Positions 38,501 to 49,753 of a stretch of 64,000 nt of DNA are shown in pieces (within the stretch, counting starts at the first letter, position 1; every line of letters starts with the position of its first letter). The stretch covers positions 111,263 through 175,262 of the forward strand of contig VXAA01000971.1 in the NCBI GenBank assembly GCA_013399115.1. Direction: 5' to 3'. The position numbers and the translations under genes were made by a program. The DNA is from Anseranas semipalmata. Taxonomy: Eukaryota; Chordata; Aves; Anseriformes; Anseranatidae. The notes beneath the pieces are model-generated. The model did no database searches. It was given only the letters and a program-made list of their open reading frames with translations, and had not been told where the DNA came from.

Positions 38501-41500
38501 CATTTCTTTCTACACATAGGTCTTATAAGGAATAACTTCATAAGGTAAAGATGTTACAGTAAGGGGACCATATAAGCCACAGGAAAAAAGGGTTGTTGAA
38601 ACAGAAACTCTTTTGTGCAACATGGCAACTGAGAGCTCTAAGCATTTAAAGGTTCCTGAGCAATGCAGATTGATTTTTGTGGGGGAGACCACAATCTGTG
38701 AAATGATTTTAAACCTAGCTTCCAACCACTTTTGTCCCCTGCCTCCCATAATTATTTTGCATCGCTTCTGTGAAAAGAGACCTATAACTTAACTTGCCTC
38801 TTGTCCTGAGGTTGTCCCTGAGTTTGCAGGACCCAGGAGCTGAGTAGGTCCCCACAGACCAGCTGCAAAGCTGTTCAAAGCCATGCTTTGAACCCATGCC
38901 AGGGAGACACCTCAGAACATGGCAGGACCCCTATGTATCATTTTCTGTGGAAAATAAACCTCACTTTGAGGGCTAAAATGATATTCTTCTTTTATTCAGA
39001 TTCACAGTATGAATGCCTAGAAATCCAGAACTGAAGGGAGTGACACAGCCCATGTCTCCTTTCAGTCTAGAGAGAACCTGAAAAGGTTAGTTAAATAAGA
39101 GTTCAAGTATTTGTCTAAATTGTGGTTATTACGCTACATGAATTAGTTCGCACTTTCACACTTATGGTGGAGTAACTTGATGGGGACTGAGAACCAGAAT
39201 ATAAAGTTTTAATTGCTTGTGAGATTGAACTCGTATTGGCAGTACCATGGGATTGTTCTGTGTGTTTTAATACCACAGCTGCAAGGTTAGGCTATAATGA
39301 CAATTTAAACATACTAATGTGTCTATAGTTAAAAGAAAACAAACAGAGAGTAAATCTGAGCTGGCAATACGGGCCACGTGAGCTCAAGCAGACCTACAGA
39401 TCTGTGCTATCCAGTGCATGACTTGGGGTTTAACATTGTGCAGTTAATGTTAAATCTTCTCCCATAAGATGGTTTTTGTAACACCCATGGGTCAGTCTGT
39501 CCAATGTCTACAAAAGACCATGGCTCTCTTGCATCTTCTGCTCGCTAGGGTGCTTGTTCTAATTTTATAAAGATGAGCTGAGTCATGTCTTGTTTGGTTT
39601 TCACTGGAGAGATGGAAAAAGAAACAAAACAAGACAAAAAATTAATAACTTCCATGTGTTTATTCAGTGATGATCTTAATAAAAAACCTGGTCAGCAACT
39701 GTAATTACTTGGAAGTGACAGCTAAGTTTACCCCAGCAGATATCTGGTGTATATATGTTATTATTCCAGCTGTCCATGTATTTATCAGGTATAATCAATA
39801 TGATCAGGTTGATATAGGCTATCTTTAGTCTGCCTTTCCCTATACACAAGTCATGCACATTCATTTAAGCCAATTAGCTGTATATTCCCATTATAATGCC
39901 TTCAGTGATGAGAAATCTCTGCACAATATAAGTTCAGTTGTATATCTATATTTACTGCTTGCAGATCTGATCCCAAGTCTTTAACCAGGGGAGAACTCTG
40001 CTGCCTTACAAAGGCTTTGGTTTAGGTCCTAACCAGAAGTCAGAGAACATCATAATAAAAACTTTTCAGCTTAGAAACATTCACAAAAATGCCAAATGCT
40101 TGACTAACCTATGGCAAAGATCTTTTTATCACAAACAGAACAGGATCTATACCTTCACTTCGTTGTTTCCTTCTTGGATGACAGGTCTAACCTCCAGCGA
40201 AGCACGCAGAGCTGTGGCTGGTCCTTTAGAATAAGTTCATGACTAAATCCATGACTGAAGCCCTTTCATTTGGTAAAGATTAAAATGTCCTGTGTACAAA
40301 CTTGTGCAGTGCCAATACTGAAGCACACAGGCAACACACTGTCTTGCTTTTATGACTCCCAAAAATTATTGCTGTGTTTGGGAAAGAGCCAAAGTAGAAG
40401 AGAAAGCACTGTCTGGATGATAACCCCTTCATTATGCTGCATCATCTACTGCTTGTATCCTTTAGGAAGTCCAAACAGGAAACTACGCCAGCCGTGTTTC
40501 TGTGAAGCAGCAGAACATAAGACTTTGTTATGGTATGATAACCAGGAAGTAGCTCATTAGGTTGTTTTGACCTCATTCTCTTACTTGTCTGCTGAAAAAG
40601 TGAATGAGAGTTTTGGTTTAGGCACAGACTCATGGCTTTAATATTTAAAGTAGATCTGAAACCTTTTCATATTTTCTCTCTGCTGTGCTGCCTTCCCACT
40701 TTCCTTTATGTTGATATGCACAGATAGGACATTATTTGATCTCACGCTGATTTTATATCAGTTTTCGGTGAAGCTAATCCTCATTTTTCCAGCATTTGCT
40801 GATTAAAGTGAGATCATTTGTTCTGCACAGTAGCTTATGGGTTAACAAAACTAAAGTGTTTAAAAACTGTCACTTGCTAGAGCCAATGTAGCAGAAGAAC
40901 AGACATATAAGGCCAAATGAAGGGGCCATCCAGCCCCTGAGACAATCTCATGTTTATGACTTTGGTCATCTGCAAATACTTGTAAAAACATTAGCTGAAC
41001 AAGGCAAATAGAGTTTGCTTATATTTGTTGTACTCTCCTATTTTCCAGTAGTAGTATTTCAGGCATTCCCCATGCAAAAGGTCATACCCAGATTGTCATA
41101 TTCAGTAGTGACTAATTAACTTTCCCTCTATCATTTTGTCTAGTCCCTTTCCAAACTTCTTATCTTTTCTTGCCTCCACAACATTCAAAGGATATTACCT
41201 GCACATTAATCATTAAACACTAAAGACACACTGTGATTAAAAAGTGATTAAAACACTCTGCCGCTCTTCCTTAATCTGCCACTCAATAATTTAGCTAGGC
41301 ACCCTTCACTCTGCTTATGTGAGAAGGAACAAACACAACTTTTCCTGCTCACTTTCTCCATTACTGTTCATGACTCAGAGGAACCTCACAGCATTTCCAG
41401 GCTGTAGAGCCTTGTAACAAAGCCAGCCCATACCAGCATCATGTGTGACACCGTCCTCTGTGCTGTATTTCATTGGTGACGGAAGGACACAAAAGATATG

Positions 41501-41904
41501 CTCTTTACAAGATGTAGGTGTGCCTGCTTTAATGTAACCACCTAACAGTATTCACTGAGAGATTTGAATTGAAATCTCTCATTTTATCAGACAGTTCTGT
41601 GAGAAGATTTAGTAAGATCCTTCCATAGCTCTCCCAACATGTTTCAATGAATTTGACTATCCTAAACAATTCTATAGCAGGCACAAAGTCTGTCACCTCG
41701 CTACTATTCACATCGCGTTTTTGGGAGCAACATGCAGGAAGTCCCAGATCCCAGCACAGGTGTCAGTAGGATCCCCCTAAGTGCTCTCCTGCCAGGTAAG
41801 CAGCACCAGCCACCCGAACCGATGTAAGCCAGCTGATGGTATATGCCATATCTTAACATACCTTAATACTTAACAGCATTCAAAGGAAATTGTGGACTAA
41901 AGTC
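32501..41904. other. Long intergenic stretch without recognised gene
   Basis: These 9.4 kb contain only a few simple repeats: (AAT)n at about 33805-33818 and a TA-rich patch at about 36465-36545 with a short atatagt/actatat hairpin. A tiny CR1 tail remnant lies at about 38223-38246. Open frames do not exceed about 120 codons and none shows recognisable domains. Confidence 0.6.
38223..38246 (+). repeat. ATTCTATG octamer repeat (CR1 tail remnant)
   Basis: Three ATTCTATG/A units with no CR1 body detected upstream. They could be the last trace of a CR1 insertion. Confidence 0.6.
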
Positions 41905-41914
41905 TCCTATCGGC

Positions 41915-42355
41915 AGTGGGAGCGAAGGAGGATGTTGGACCCTTGTAGGAGTCTGGCACTGAGAGAGCTGGGGTTTAACCTGTAGAAGAGAAAGCTCTGG
42001 GGAGACCTTATAGCAGCCTCCCAGAACTTAAAGAGGGCCGACAGGAAAGATAGGGAGGGACTCGTAGTCAGGGATTGTAGTGATAGGACAAGGAGTAATG
42101 GCTTTAAAGTAAAAGAGGGTAGATTTAGATTAGACATTAGGAAGAAATTCTTTACTCAGAGGGTGGTGAGGCACTGGCACAGGTTGCCCAGAGAAGCTGT
42201 GGATGCCCCATCCCTGGAGGTGTTCAAGACCAGGCGGGATGGGGCTTTGAGCAACCTGGCCTGGTGGGAGGTGTCCCTGCCCATGGCAGGGGGTTGGAGC
42301 TGGATGGGCTTTAAGGTCCCTTCCAACCCAAACCGTTCTGTGATTCTATGATTCC
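41915..42355 (+). mobile_element. CR1 LINE 3' fragment
   Basis: The 3' part of ORF2 is visible in broken frames ([40 protein letters not shown]). It is followed by gggttggagctggatgggct, ggtcccttccaaccc and gttctgtgattctatgattc. 5'-truncated. Its 3' end abuts the decayed coding sequence starting at about 42362. Confidence 0.92.
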
Positions 42356-42361
42356 ATTCCA

Positions 42362-43249
42362 GAAGAAGAAAAGCAGTTTGAGGCTAGAAGTGATCAGACT
42401 TTGCAACTTGTCTCAGGTTCAGTTGGAGATCCACTCTGTTGCAATTCAGATCATAAAGGAAGTTATTGCTAGACAGACAAAAGAAAGGGGTGACATGCAA
42501 TATCAGAAGCCTCATGGAAATTGCGTTCCCATAGCACCTCTGGAGCTCAGTGATCACAGTGATACTTAAGCCACTCCAGTGTGAATTGTATCCATCCTGC
42601 AGCCGATATGCATGTAAGCGCGACGTTTGATGTTGCAAGAGGTACTGGTGTTTCACGCTGGTACATGCTAGCCTGTTTCAGCCGCTGCTGAAGCTGCTCC
42701 TGTTCTGTGTCAGCAATATTCCAGATATTACAATCTGTGAATGAATTCTCAGGTTGAAGAGGCCAAGTGAGTTGTGAAAATGTTGTTCTTTCTGATTGCG
42801 TTATCAGCACAGAATGGGAGGAATTCGAAAAAGAAATGTGGGAAGCCACACATTCCTAACAATTCCTTGAACTTGAACATGAACTAGAAGAGCAGCTACC
42901 AGAGAATTATCTGAATTTGTCCAAAAGGACACTTCATAATCCAGAGAAGTTATACAGAAACAAAAAAACGTCATTTTGTCGAATGTATCAAAGAGTTGGG
43001 CATTCCTTTTCTTTGTATATTGGGTTGAAGATAAATCTTCCTGAGTTTTTCACCAAGAAGTCTAAAGAACATCTTAGCTCCTGAAGAAAAGCCAAAACTG
43101 CAGGGGTGAGAGGGATTCAATCTCATGCTTCATCTGCTTTGGAAGAAAGAATTCAGCCTGACTCTCTGAAGTCCCAGGTGAAGGTTCTTCCTGGAAATGA
43201 ATTTCACCAAAATTAATTCATTTTAAAAATAAGTTTAAGTTTTAATAAA
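42362..43249 (+). pseudogene. Unidentified decayed coding sequence with a following poly(A) signal
   Basis: One frame (codons from 42362) carries protein-like sequence for over 700 bases despite several in-frame stops: EEEKQFEARSDQTLQLVSGS near the start, VISTEWEEFEKEMWEATHS near 42800-42858, FLELEHELEEQLPENYLNLS near 42863-42922, and LPEFFTKKSKEHLSS to 43081. At about 43080 the coherent reading moves by one base (PEEKPKLQG). A later segment (SALEERIQPDSLKSQVKVLP) returns to the first frame before a stop near 43213. An AATAAA sits at 43244-43249. Composition is rich in E, K, Q and S, unlike the L/F/C-rich chance frames around it. I cannot name the parent gene. A processed retrocopy or the relic of a resident gene's last exon are both possible. 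No poly(A) tail is visible. Confidence 0.5.
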
Positions 43250-45543
43250 TTGGTATTTTCCAGTGACTAAAGTTTTAATCATGAAAACCCTGTTCTTCTC
43301 CACTTACATTGGCCCCTCCCATAGTAAAGGAAAATTTGCTGTCTTATTTTATGAAGTTGTCTAATTAAGTAATTTCCTTTCTCCCTGTCATTTTAAAAGC
43401 ACATACTGTCAGAACAGCTTTAATTTGAGCCTGACTGTACCAATACTTACTCATTACACTACGTACGTAACCAAAACGGATCCTAATTACCTAAACACTG
43501 AAGTAAGCTTCTTGTGCCTTTGCAGAGACTGTTAAAACAAAAAAAGTCCTCTCTGTATTTTTACCATTTATTTCATTTGACAGTGACATACAGAAGAGAA
43601 AAAATGTACTGAGGGCTGATTTGCTGTTTCCAATATGAATTATCAGGACTTCAAATGAGCCACAACAAAACCAAAGCTCTGGTTTGCAGTGACATGCAAA
43701 CCATGCACAAGCCCGTGTTACAGCAGGTAAAGCCTACCTGGAGCAGCAGTCACCTGTCCTCGAGGAAGAAATCTCTCATTCTTTTGCTTAGCTACATGAA
43801 TGTAGTAGGAACTTAACAGCTAAATATTTCAAGAGCTGGTAAGGAAAAGTGGGAAGTTGCCAAACCCAGATTGTGGGAGATGAAGTCAAGCGAAGGCTTG
43901 CTCTTCTGCAAACTCTTTGTCACATATCCTATTCATACACATGATCTGCTAACAGTACAAATTTCATTGTGCATACACATGCAGTATAAGAGCCTGAAGT
44001 TGGTGGCGGCTTTGCCCTTGTTTTGAATGAGAATAGGATTGCACTCTGCTGTATGCCTCAAGTATTGTTCCCTAAAAACTGTGCATCCCATTCAGATTCA
44101 GTGTGGCACCTGCTCACGTGCCGTTCCAGTCAAAGGGAGCAAGACTTGCTTTAAGGTAGCTGATTAGCATACGCTAATTATTGAGACAAACCCTTAGACC
44201 CTTCCTATGCAAGAACTGCTTTGGCAAGCTGTTCTCCAGCATGAGTCCTGTTTGTTCTGAGCATTTTGTGCAAGAGTTTTTGGCAAACGGGTTTACCGGA
44301 AAAGACAGTGCCAAGGCTTCCTTGTAATAATTCTCAGAAACAGTCAGGCAAAGTAATAACTGTCACAGGTCACAAACAAATGCTCTTTAGGAAAATTCCC
44401 CCAAAAATATTATTTGCTTTTTTAATTCATTTTTGAAAGCCAGGCTCGCTCCACAGCTCCCCTTCACACAGGAAGGTGCTGTGTATCCCAGTGAAACATG
44501 CATGTTTCCTGCACTACTTCTTTTGCTTACAGACCTGATCTGCTTCTGCCTGACATTGTTGGAAAAGTCCCCATCACCTGCAGGGAGTTGTCGATAGAAA
44601 ACTGGAGGTTGACTGGTATTGTAATAGGTTTGAAGAGACACAGAACTATACATAGTTGCATAGGGGAAAATGAGTGTCTCTTTTGCTTCATACTCTGTAA
44701 AGTACAGAAGGCAGCCCTGATTCTTCATACTAATTCAACAGAAATAATGACTAACTGTGAGACTGCTGTAGTGCAATTACTAGCATATATAGATACTGTG
44801 CAAGCTACAGCCCACAATAACAATCCACAATTGCTCTCAAGAATCCCAGGCTCAGCTGGAAACACGCACAGTTTCTCCTGGAGATGTTTCAGCTCGTTTT
44901 CAGGAAGACAAAATTCTCAGCCCTTATTAACAGCAAATCTTTCCTGGCCTGTCTCTGAGCTCAGATACACACTGAGTCCATAATCTGAAGAGCAGTGGCA
45001 TTGAAGCTAGACAATATTAAGAAAAAAAAAAACAACCTAGAAACTAACTGAAAAACTGTAGTTATCCATGCTCTGATCATCCTGCTGCCAGCCTGTCTTC
45101 CTTTCCTCCAGGCACTGGAGGAAAGCCTCTTTCCAGAATCACAGCTCCAGGCATAAGTTTTTAAACTTGTTTGTCATTCCACACTAAGTCCTGCTTTGCT
45201 TTGGGACAGGGTTGTTTTTCTCGTGCCTCACTGTAACTAGTGCACTTTGAACAGCACTGTATCACAAGTATTTAATGAGATACTACTACCAAAGCTGACA
45301 AAGAGGCATCTCCTGTCTCAGCTCCTGCAAAAGCAATGCAGCTTCTGAAAAACATAGCCCAAGAAGCTTCTGAGTCATGCAGGGTTGGGGTAGAGCAGTG
45401 CTTGAATGACAAGCACACTTTGGTCAGCAGCAATCAGCAGACAAGGGATGAATTGAACGGGAGGATGTATGCACTTAAGAATAGTTGCAGGCTGTCAGAA
45501 AAGAAAGAGCTTCTCATCTCAGTGTGTTTCAGGTTTCAGCCAA

Positions 45544-45601
45544 TTAGTCTCAGGCCAAATTCCCACTCAACAGTTAGTCTTAGGCCAAATTACTACTGAA
45601 C
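45544..45601 (+). repeat. 29-bp direct duplication
   Basis: Two adjacent copies of about 29 bases sharing TTAGTCT(C/T)AGGCCAAATT, with several mismatches in the second half. Confidence 0.8.
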
Positions 45602-46362
45602 ATTTTTTCTGCATGATATCTTGTGCCGTGGTCCTTTTTTTTTCCTAAAAGTGAAGTTGATGAAAACTCTGGGATCTTCCCCAGCACGCTCCACTGCCAT
45701 CTGCGTTGCTGAGTCCAAAGCTGCTCCATGCTCTCACACTTTGCTCTTTCCAGTGCTGCTGTCGAGGGGAACATAGCACCAAGTTCAGCTGCCACTCACT
45801 GGAAAATTTGCCCGGCCTTTGACTAATCCTCAGAGGCATTTCAGCCCTGTGCAGCCCAGCCCATCTGGATGCCAAGCCTTGTACTTGCAACTGGTACATC
45901 TATGTTATGTTCAGCAAGGATGTGCACGGAAAGTGTGTGTGGATGGGAGTAGACTCTGTCTTCTGTTTTCCTGTTACAGAGCTTTTCCGGAACAGCCTCT
46001 TTGGCTGGTTGTAGGCACAGCATTTTTCTCCACACTAGGATGGCAGCTTGTGGTTTGTACCATCTTACAGCTGCAGGCCAGCCTTTGCCACTCGACCCTC
46101 GAGGAAGGGTGGTGGGAAGGGGAGGAAAACTTCTTCCTCCTCATCACACTAATTGTGTTTGTCCCTAGAATATAACTCGAGTTTATTCCAGCTGGCCTTC
46201 AACTTTGACAAGTAAAAGTCCCACAAATCAACTAAGAGTGAAAATTAAATTTTTTAAAAAGGAAAAAATGAATTTTATTAAAGGTCTTTGCATTAAAATT
46301 AGCTTTATTAGGAAAAGTTCCTGCAACTATCTAATTAGCGAAGATATTTCTCAAGGCTACAT

Positions 46363-46410
46363 AACCATTGGAGAGCTTAACCATTAGAGAGCATAACCAT
46401 TAGAGAGCTT
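46363..46410 (+). repeat. 16-bp tandem repeat, three units
   Basis: Three head-to-tail units of AACCATT(G/A)GAGAGC(T/A)T at 46363-46378, 46379-46394 and 46395-46410, differing at two positions. Confidence 0.95.
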
Positions 46411-47275
46411 TGGCTTTTGGTCTTGTAGCTCTGAACAATGAATTTCAGATTGTTTTTTTGTTTGTTTGTTTTTGAAATGGTTTTTAATTGTTTTTCCATT
46501 TCATTTCTTGCAAATAATATTGGGACATTTACAGTGCCTGTAACTGAAAATGCAAATATGTTTATTTGAAACCCTTTACAAAGTTACAACAGGACAAGCA
46601 AAAGCCAAACTCAGTAGAAAATCCTTGAGCAACTTTTATGGGCTGCATGACTGACAAAAGTGTCAATGTCAATGCCCTAAGCTGTTCGTTAACTTGCTGC
46701 TGACGTCCAAATTCCTGGAGCCAAAATTGCCATTCTGTGAATCACTAAAAAAAAGAAAAAAAAGAAAAAAAAACAACAGTGAACAAACTAAAGTGTTTCC
46801 CTGGTTAAAACAAATAACATACATTAGAAGCTTACAAAGAACAAAAAAATGTGAAAGAAAATGTTAAATAAAGGTGGGTTTGGAAGTGCAAAAATCACAG
46901 AGCTGATTATATAACTATACTGTTATTTGATCTGTGAACTTGAGCTAACATTGAATTAAATGTTTATATAAAATGTCCACAGACCTAGAGAGGTGGCATA
47001 CAGAAGAGGTACTAATGTTAACTTTTACATATCCGTATTTGCAAACATCATTAAAACCTCCAAAGAACTTCTTGGATTTTAAGCCATACTGTGTTCAAAC
47101 ATTCAGTGGTGAAATGCAGTCTCAGATTACCAAAAGTGAACATGATATTCTGAGAAAACATTAAACTGCACATCCATCCTTAGCCAGAGCTAAAGGGGAA
47201 ATTTGGGCTGCTGAAAGGTACTCGACTCTCCCTGGCAGATTTAGTCTCATTTTTGCTCACTGAAACTTTCCTGTT

Positions 47276-47300
47276 TAAGGCATGTTTCCAGCATGCCTTA
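47276..47300. repeat. Perfect inverted repeat (9-bp arms, 7-base loop)
   Basis: The arms TAAGGCATG (47276-47284) and CATGCCTTA (47292-47300) are perfect complements around TTTCCAG. No flanking gene suggests a function. Confidence 0.9.
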
Positions 47301-47370
47301 GTAGACAAGCTCAAATGGATTAATAGGGTAACAAAGAATCAAAATTTTCTTTACTTAGGTGCATACAGAT

Positions 47371-47416
47371 AAAAGATTAACTCTAAATTAACTAAAAGAT
47401 TAACTCTAAATTAGAC
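47371..47416 (+). repeat. 23-bp tandem duplication
   Basis: Two copies of AAAAGATTAACTCTAAATTA plus three to four bases, with the second copy slightly altered at its end. Confidence 0.9.
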
Positions 47417-47989
47417 TACCGAAACTCTGATAAAGGTGTTAAAGCTACAGGAAACCTACAGAAAAGCTACAGAAACAAGCATGTCAAAGGACTTGACATG
47501 TTAAACTCATGCACAGGGACATTGCTGCCTGTGGAAAGCGCAAAAGACTACACAAACCCTTGCACGGGACCTTGGAGGAAAAGGCTGGGATGTAGCTTGA
47601 AGGGACTTCACAAGGTCGTGTAATCTGTGTATTTGTCCTGAAGCAAAACCAGCAGATCTGCAACATCTTGAGGGATAATTAACATATTTGTAAAGATTTC
47701 ATGGTCTACACGATAGTCTTTTTCTGTGTTTAAACTGGAAAAACTTGCTTCAGCTAGAGAGTTTTCTCTAATGTAGAACTTGTTTCCCTCAACAGAATTG
47801 AAGAGATTACAGTTTGTCCTAACCCAGTGAACATGGAAAACAACTATTCACTGTCTTCTTGACATTTCGGAAGTCTGTTATCATGTTATCAATAAGACCT
47901 TAGTCTTCTCTTACATAAACAAATTCAATTGTTTAAATTTCCCAATAAATTAATATTCCCAATAAATCTTATTTTCCAGAACTTGTCTT

Positions 47990-48830
47990 CGTGAATATCT
48001 GTTCTGGACTGTCTCTAATTTATGCACATCTTTCTTAAAATGTGATTCCAAAACTGGATACAGTTTGAATGTTAAATGAGGTCTTCCCACTAAGGATAGA
48101 GTGGAATAAATACCTCTCATGTTATATAAAAAAGAATCCTGTTAGTACTTGTCAATACAAATTGTCTGTGTTGTAACTTCTTTGCATTACTGACTCATTC
48201 AAATTTCTGCTGGACTTTGTCTTCCATATGCCTTGTAGAGCTGCTATTGCTTAATCGGTTCCCCAGATACCACCAAGATTTTTTACTAGTGTTTTTCTTT
48301 CTTGGACTTGTCTTTATCAGTTTTGTCCCATTACCCCAATGTACCAGTTTAACTTTGACCTTTGTTTCTTGTCTTCAATGTGCTTCCACCCTATCTTACT
48401 TATTTGACATATAAATTCATTAAGCTATTCCCTATCCCATCACCAACATTACTAACTTAAATGACATGATTAGGTGGAATTAAAAGATTTCCAGGGATTA
48501 AATTTGCAATGTTGCCTTGAAATAACCCGGCTGACAGAAATTCTTTGGTGATTACCACATGAGTACAGTTTTCCGATAGCTGAGCATCAGCCTTACGTCC
48601 CCATCATCTTAAACACATTTCCCTAGTTTATTTATGACAATCCTCAAAACCCTTATTAAATCTGAGATACATCACAGCTGTTGCTTCCTCTTTAACACTA
48701 AGCTACTTGTCCTCAAAAAGAGGAAACTGAACTGGTATTGGCAAACCCACCTTAATTTTTATCAGGTTTTTATCTCTTACATGTGTTCTTTTTCCTTAGA
48801 TATTCCTTGGAAGTTCTTCCAAAGATATGC
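47990..48830 (-). mobile_element. Ancient CR1/L3-like LINE fragment, highly diverged
   Basis: The plus strand reads attccaaaactggatacagt and then a segment with gtgaggtctcaccag-like structure. Further on come ctgactcattcaaatttctg and taaatctgagatacatcaca followed by gctgttgcttcctctttaac. These follow the order of the reverse-complemented ORF2 of old CR1/L3 elements (coverage around the FWAP, Q-x-Y and K-A-F-D parts). Divergence is far above that of the other CR1 copies and no frame survives. It may extend to about 49290. Confidence 0.5.
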
Positions 48831-49322
48831 TACCTTTCTGTCTTACATTGATTCAAGGCTTCCTTCCTTTACTTAAGATGCTATTGTTTTGTAGTCTCCT
48901 ATAACCCAAACTAATGTCCGTCCTCTGACTGAACTGAATTTCAGACAGATTTAACTACTCTCTGTTATCTATTAACTTCCTCTGTCTCTACAATACAAAG
49001 TTGCCACTAACACATTCCCAGAACTTGCTGGATCATCTGTGTCCTCATCTGTTTCTTTCTCAGCAGATATCTAAATAGTTCAGACCTCCACTACCAGCAA
49101 ATCCTTACCTCTGCCTTTACTGTGAGACTGAATCACTTATTTTCTCTTTTTATTTTTGCCCCCCAAAATATGGAACAAGTCTGCCTTCCATCTCTTTCTG
49201 GACTTTAGAAGAGTCATAGACAATCTGAGTGTGCAGACCTCTCCTGTGCCTTCCTCAGCCTCTTCTGCATCTTTGTAAACCAGCATTCCAGTATAAACTA
49301 GCAACATTGTTAAGTGGCCAGA

Positions 49323-49604
49323 TGTACTGGGTCTGGCTGGGATAGAGTTAACTTTCCCTGCAGCATCCCATATAGCATTGTACTCTGCACTTGTAGCTAG
49401 AACAGCGCTGGTATCACACCAGTGTTTGGCTACTGCCGAGCAGTGCTGGCACAGCACCAGGACTCTCTCCAGACCCCCCAAAGCCAGTAGGTGGGGGTGG
49501 GCAAGAGGTGGGGAGGGGACATGGCCAGGGCAGCTGACCTAAACCAACCAAAGGGATATTCCATACCATGTGATGTCACACTCAGCAATAAAAGCTGAAA
49601 AAAG
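49323..49604 (+). mobile_element. Endogenous retroviral LTR (second family), truncated by gap
   Basis: The segment begins TGTACTGGGTCTGGCTGG and runs through a GC-rich body (ggtgggggtgggcaagaggt) to CAGCAATAAAAGCTG, where AATAAA at 49587-49592 is a typical LTR poly(A) signal. The sequence is then lost in the gap at 49605. The TG start, single poly(A) signal near the end and overall arrangement fit a bird ERV LTR, probably class III. It differs from the family at 19978. Whether an internal provirus or the 3' terminus lies in the gap cannot be seen. Confidence 0.75.
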
Positions 49605-49753
49605 NNNNNNNNNNNNNNNNNNNNNNNNNNNNNNNNNNNNNNNNNNNNNNNNNNNNNNNNNNNNNNNNNNNNNNNNNNNNNNNNNNNNNNNNNNNNNNNN
49701 NNNNNNNNNNNNNNNNNNNNNNNNNNNNNNNNNNNNNNNNNNNNNNNNNNNNN
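49605..49753. other. Assembly gap (149 N)
   Basis: The N run interrupts the LTR. The sequence after it, agattacactaaaacattt, shows no LTR features, so the element end is inside or across the gap. Confidence 0.99.

Larger units (their letters stand above)
43250..47980. other. Intergenic sequence without recognised gene
   Basis: Unique sequence with several short tandem duplications listed separately, plus A-rich runs near 45020-45032 and 46746-46775. A plus-strand 87-codon frame at 45336-45599 has gene-like polar composition but no known family. Confidence 0.6.

Noticed and set aside
42547..42849. 100-codon minus-strand frame with Q-rich section
   Set aside because: Antisense shadow of the decayed plus-strand coding sequence at 42362-43249.
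45336..45599. 87-codon plus-strand frame with polar, gene-like composition
   Set aside because: No recognisable family, no clear splice or promoter context, and its end runs into a local direct duplication. Not strong enough to call.
45819..46175. 118-codon plus-strand frame
   Set aside because: Cysteine- and leucine-rich chance composition with no conserved motif or context.
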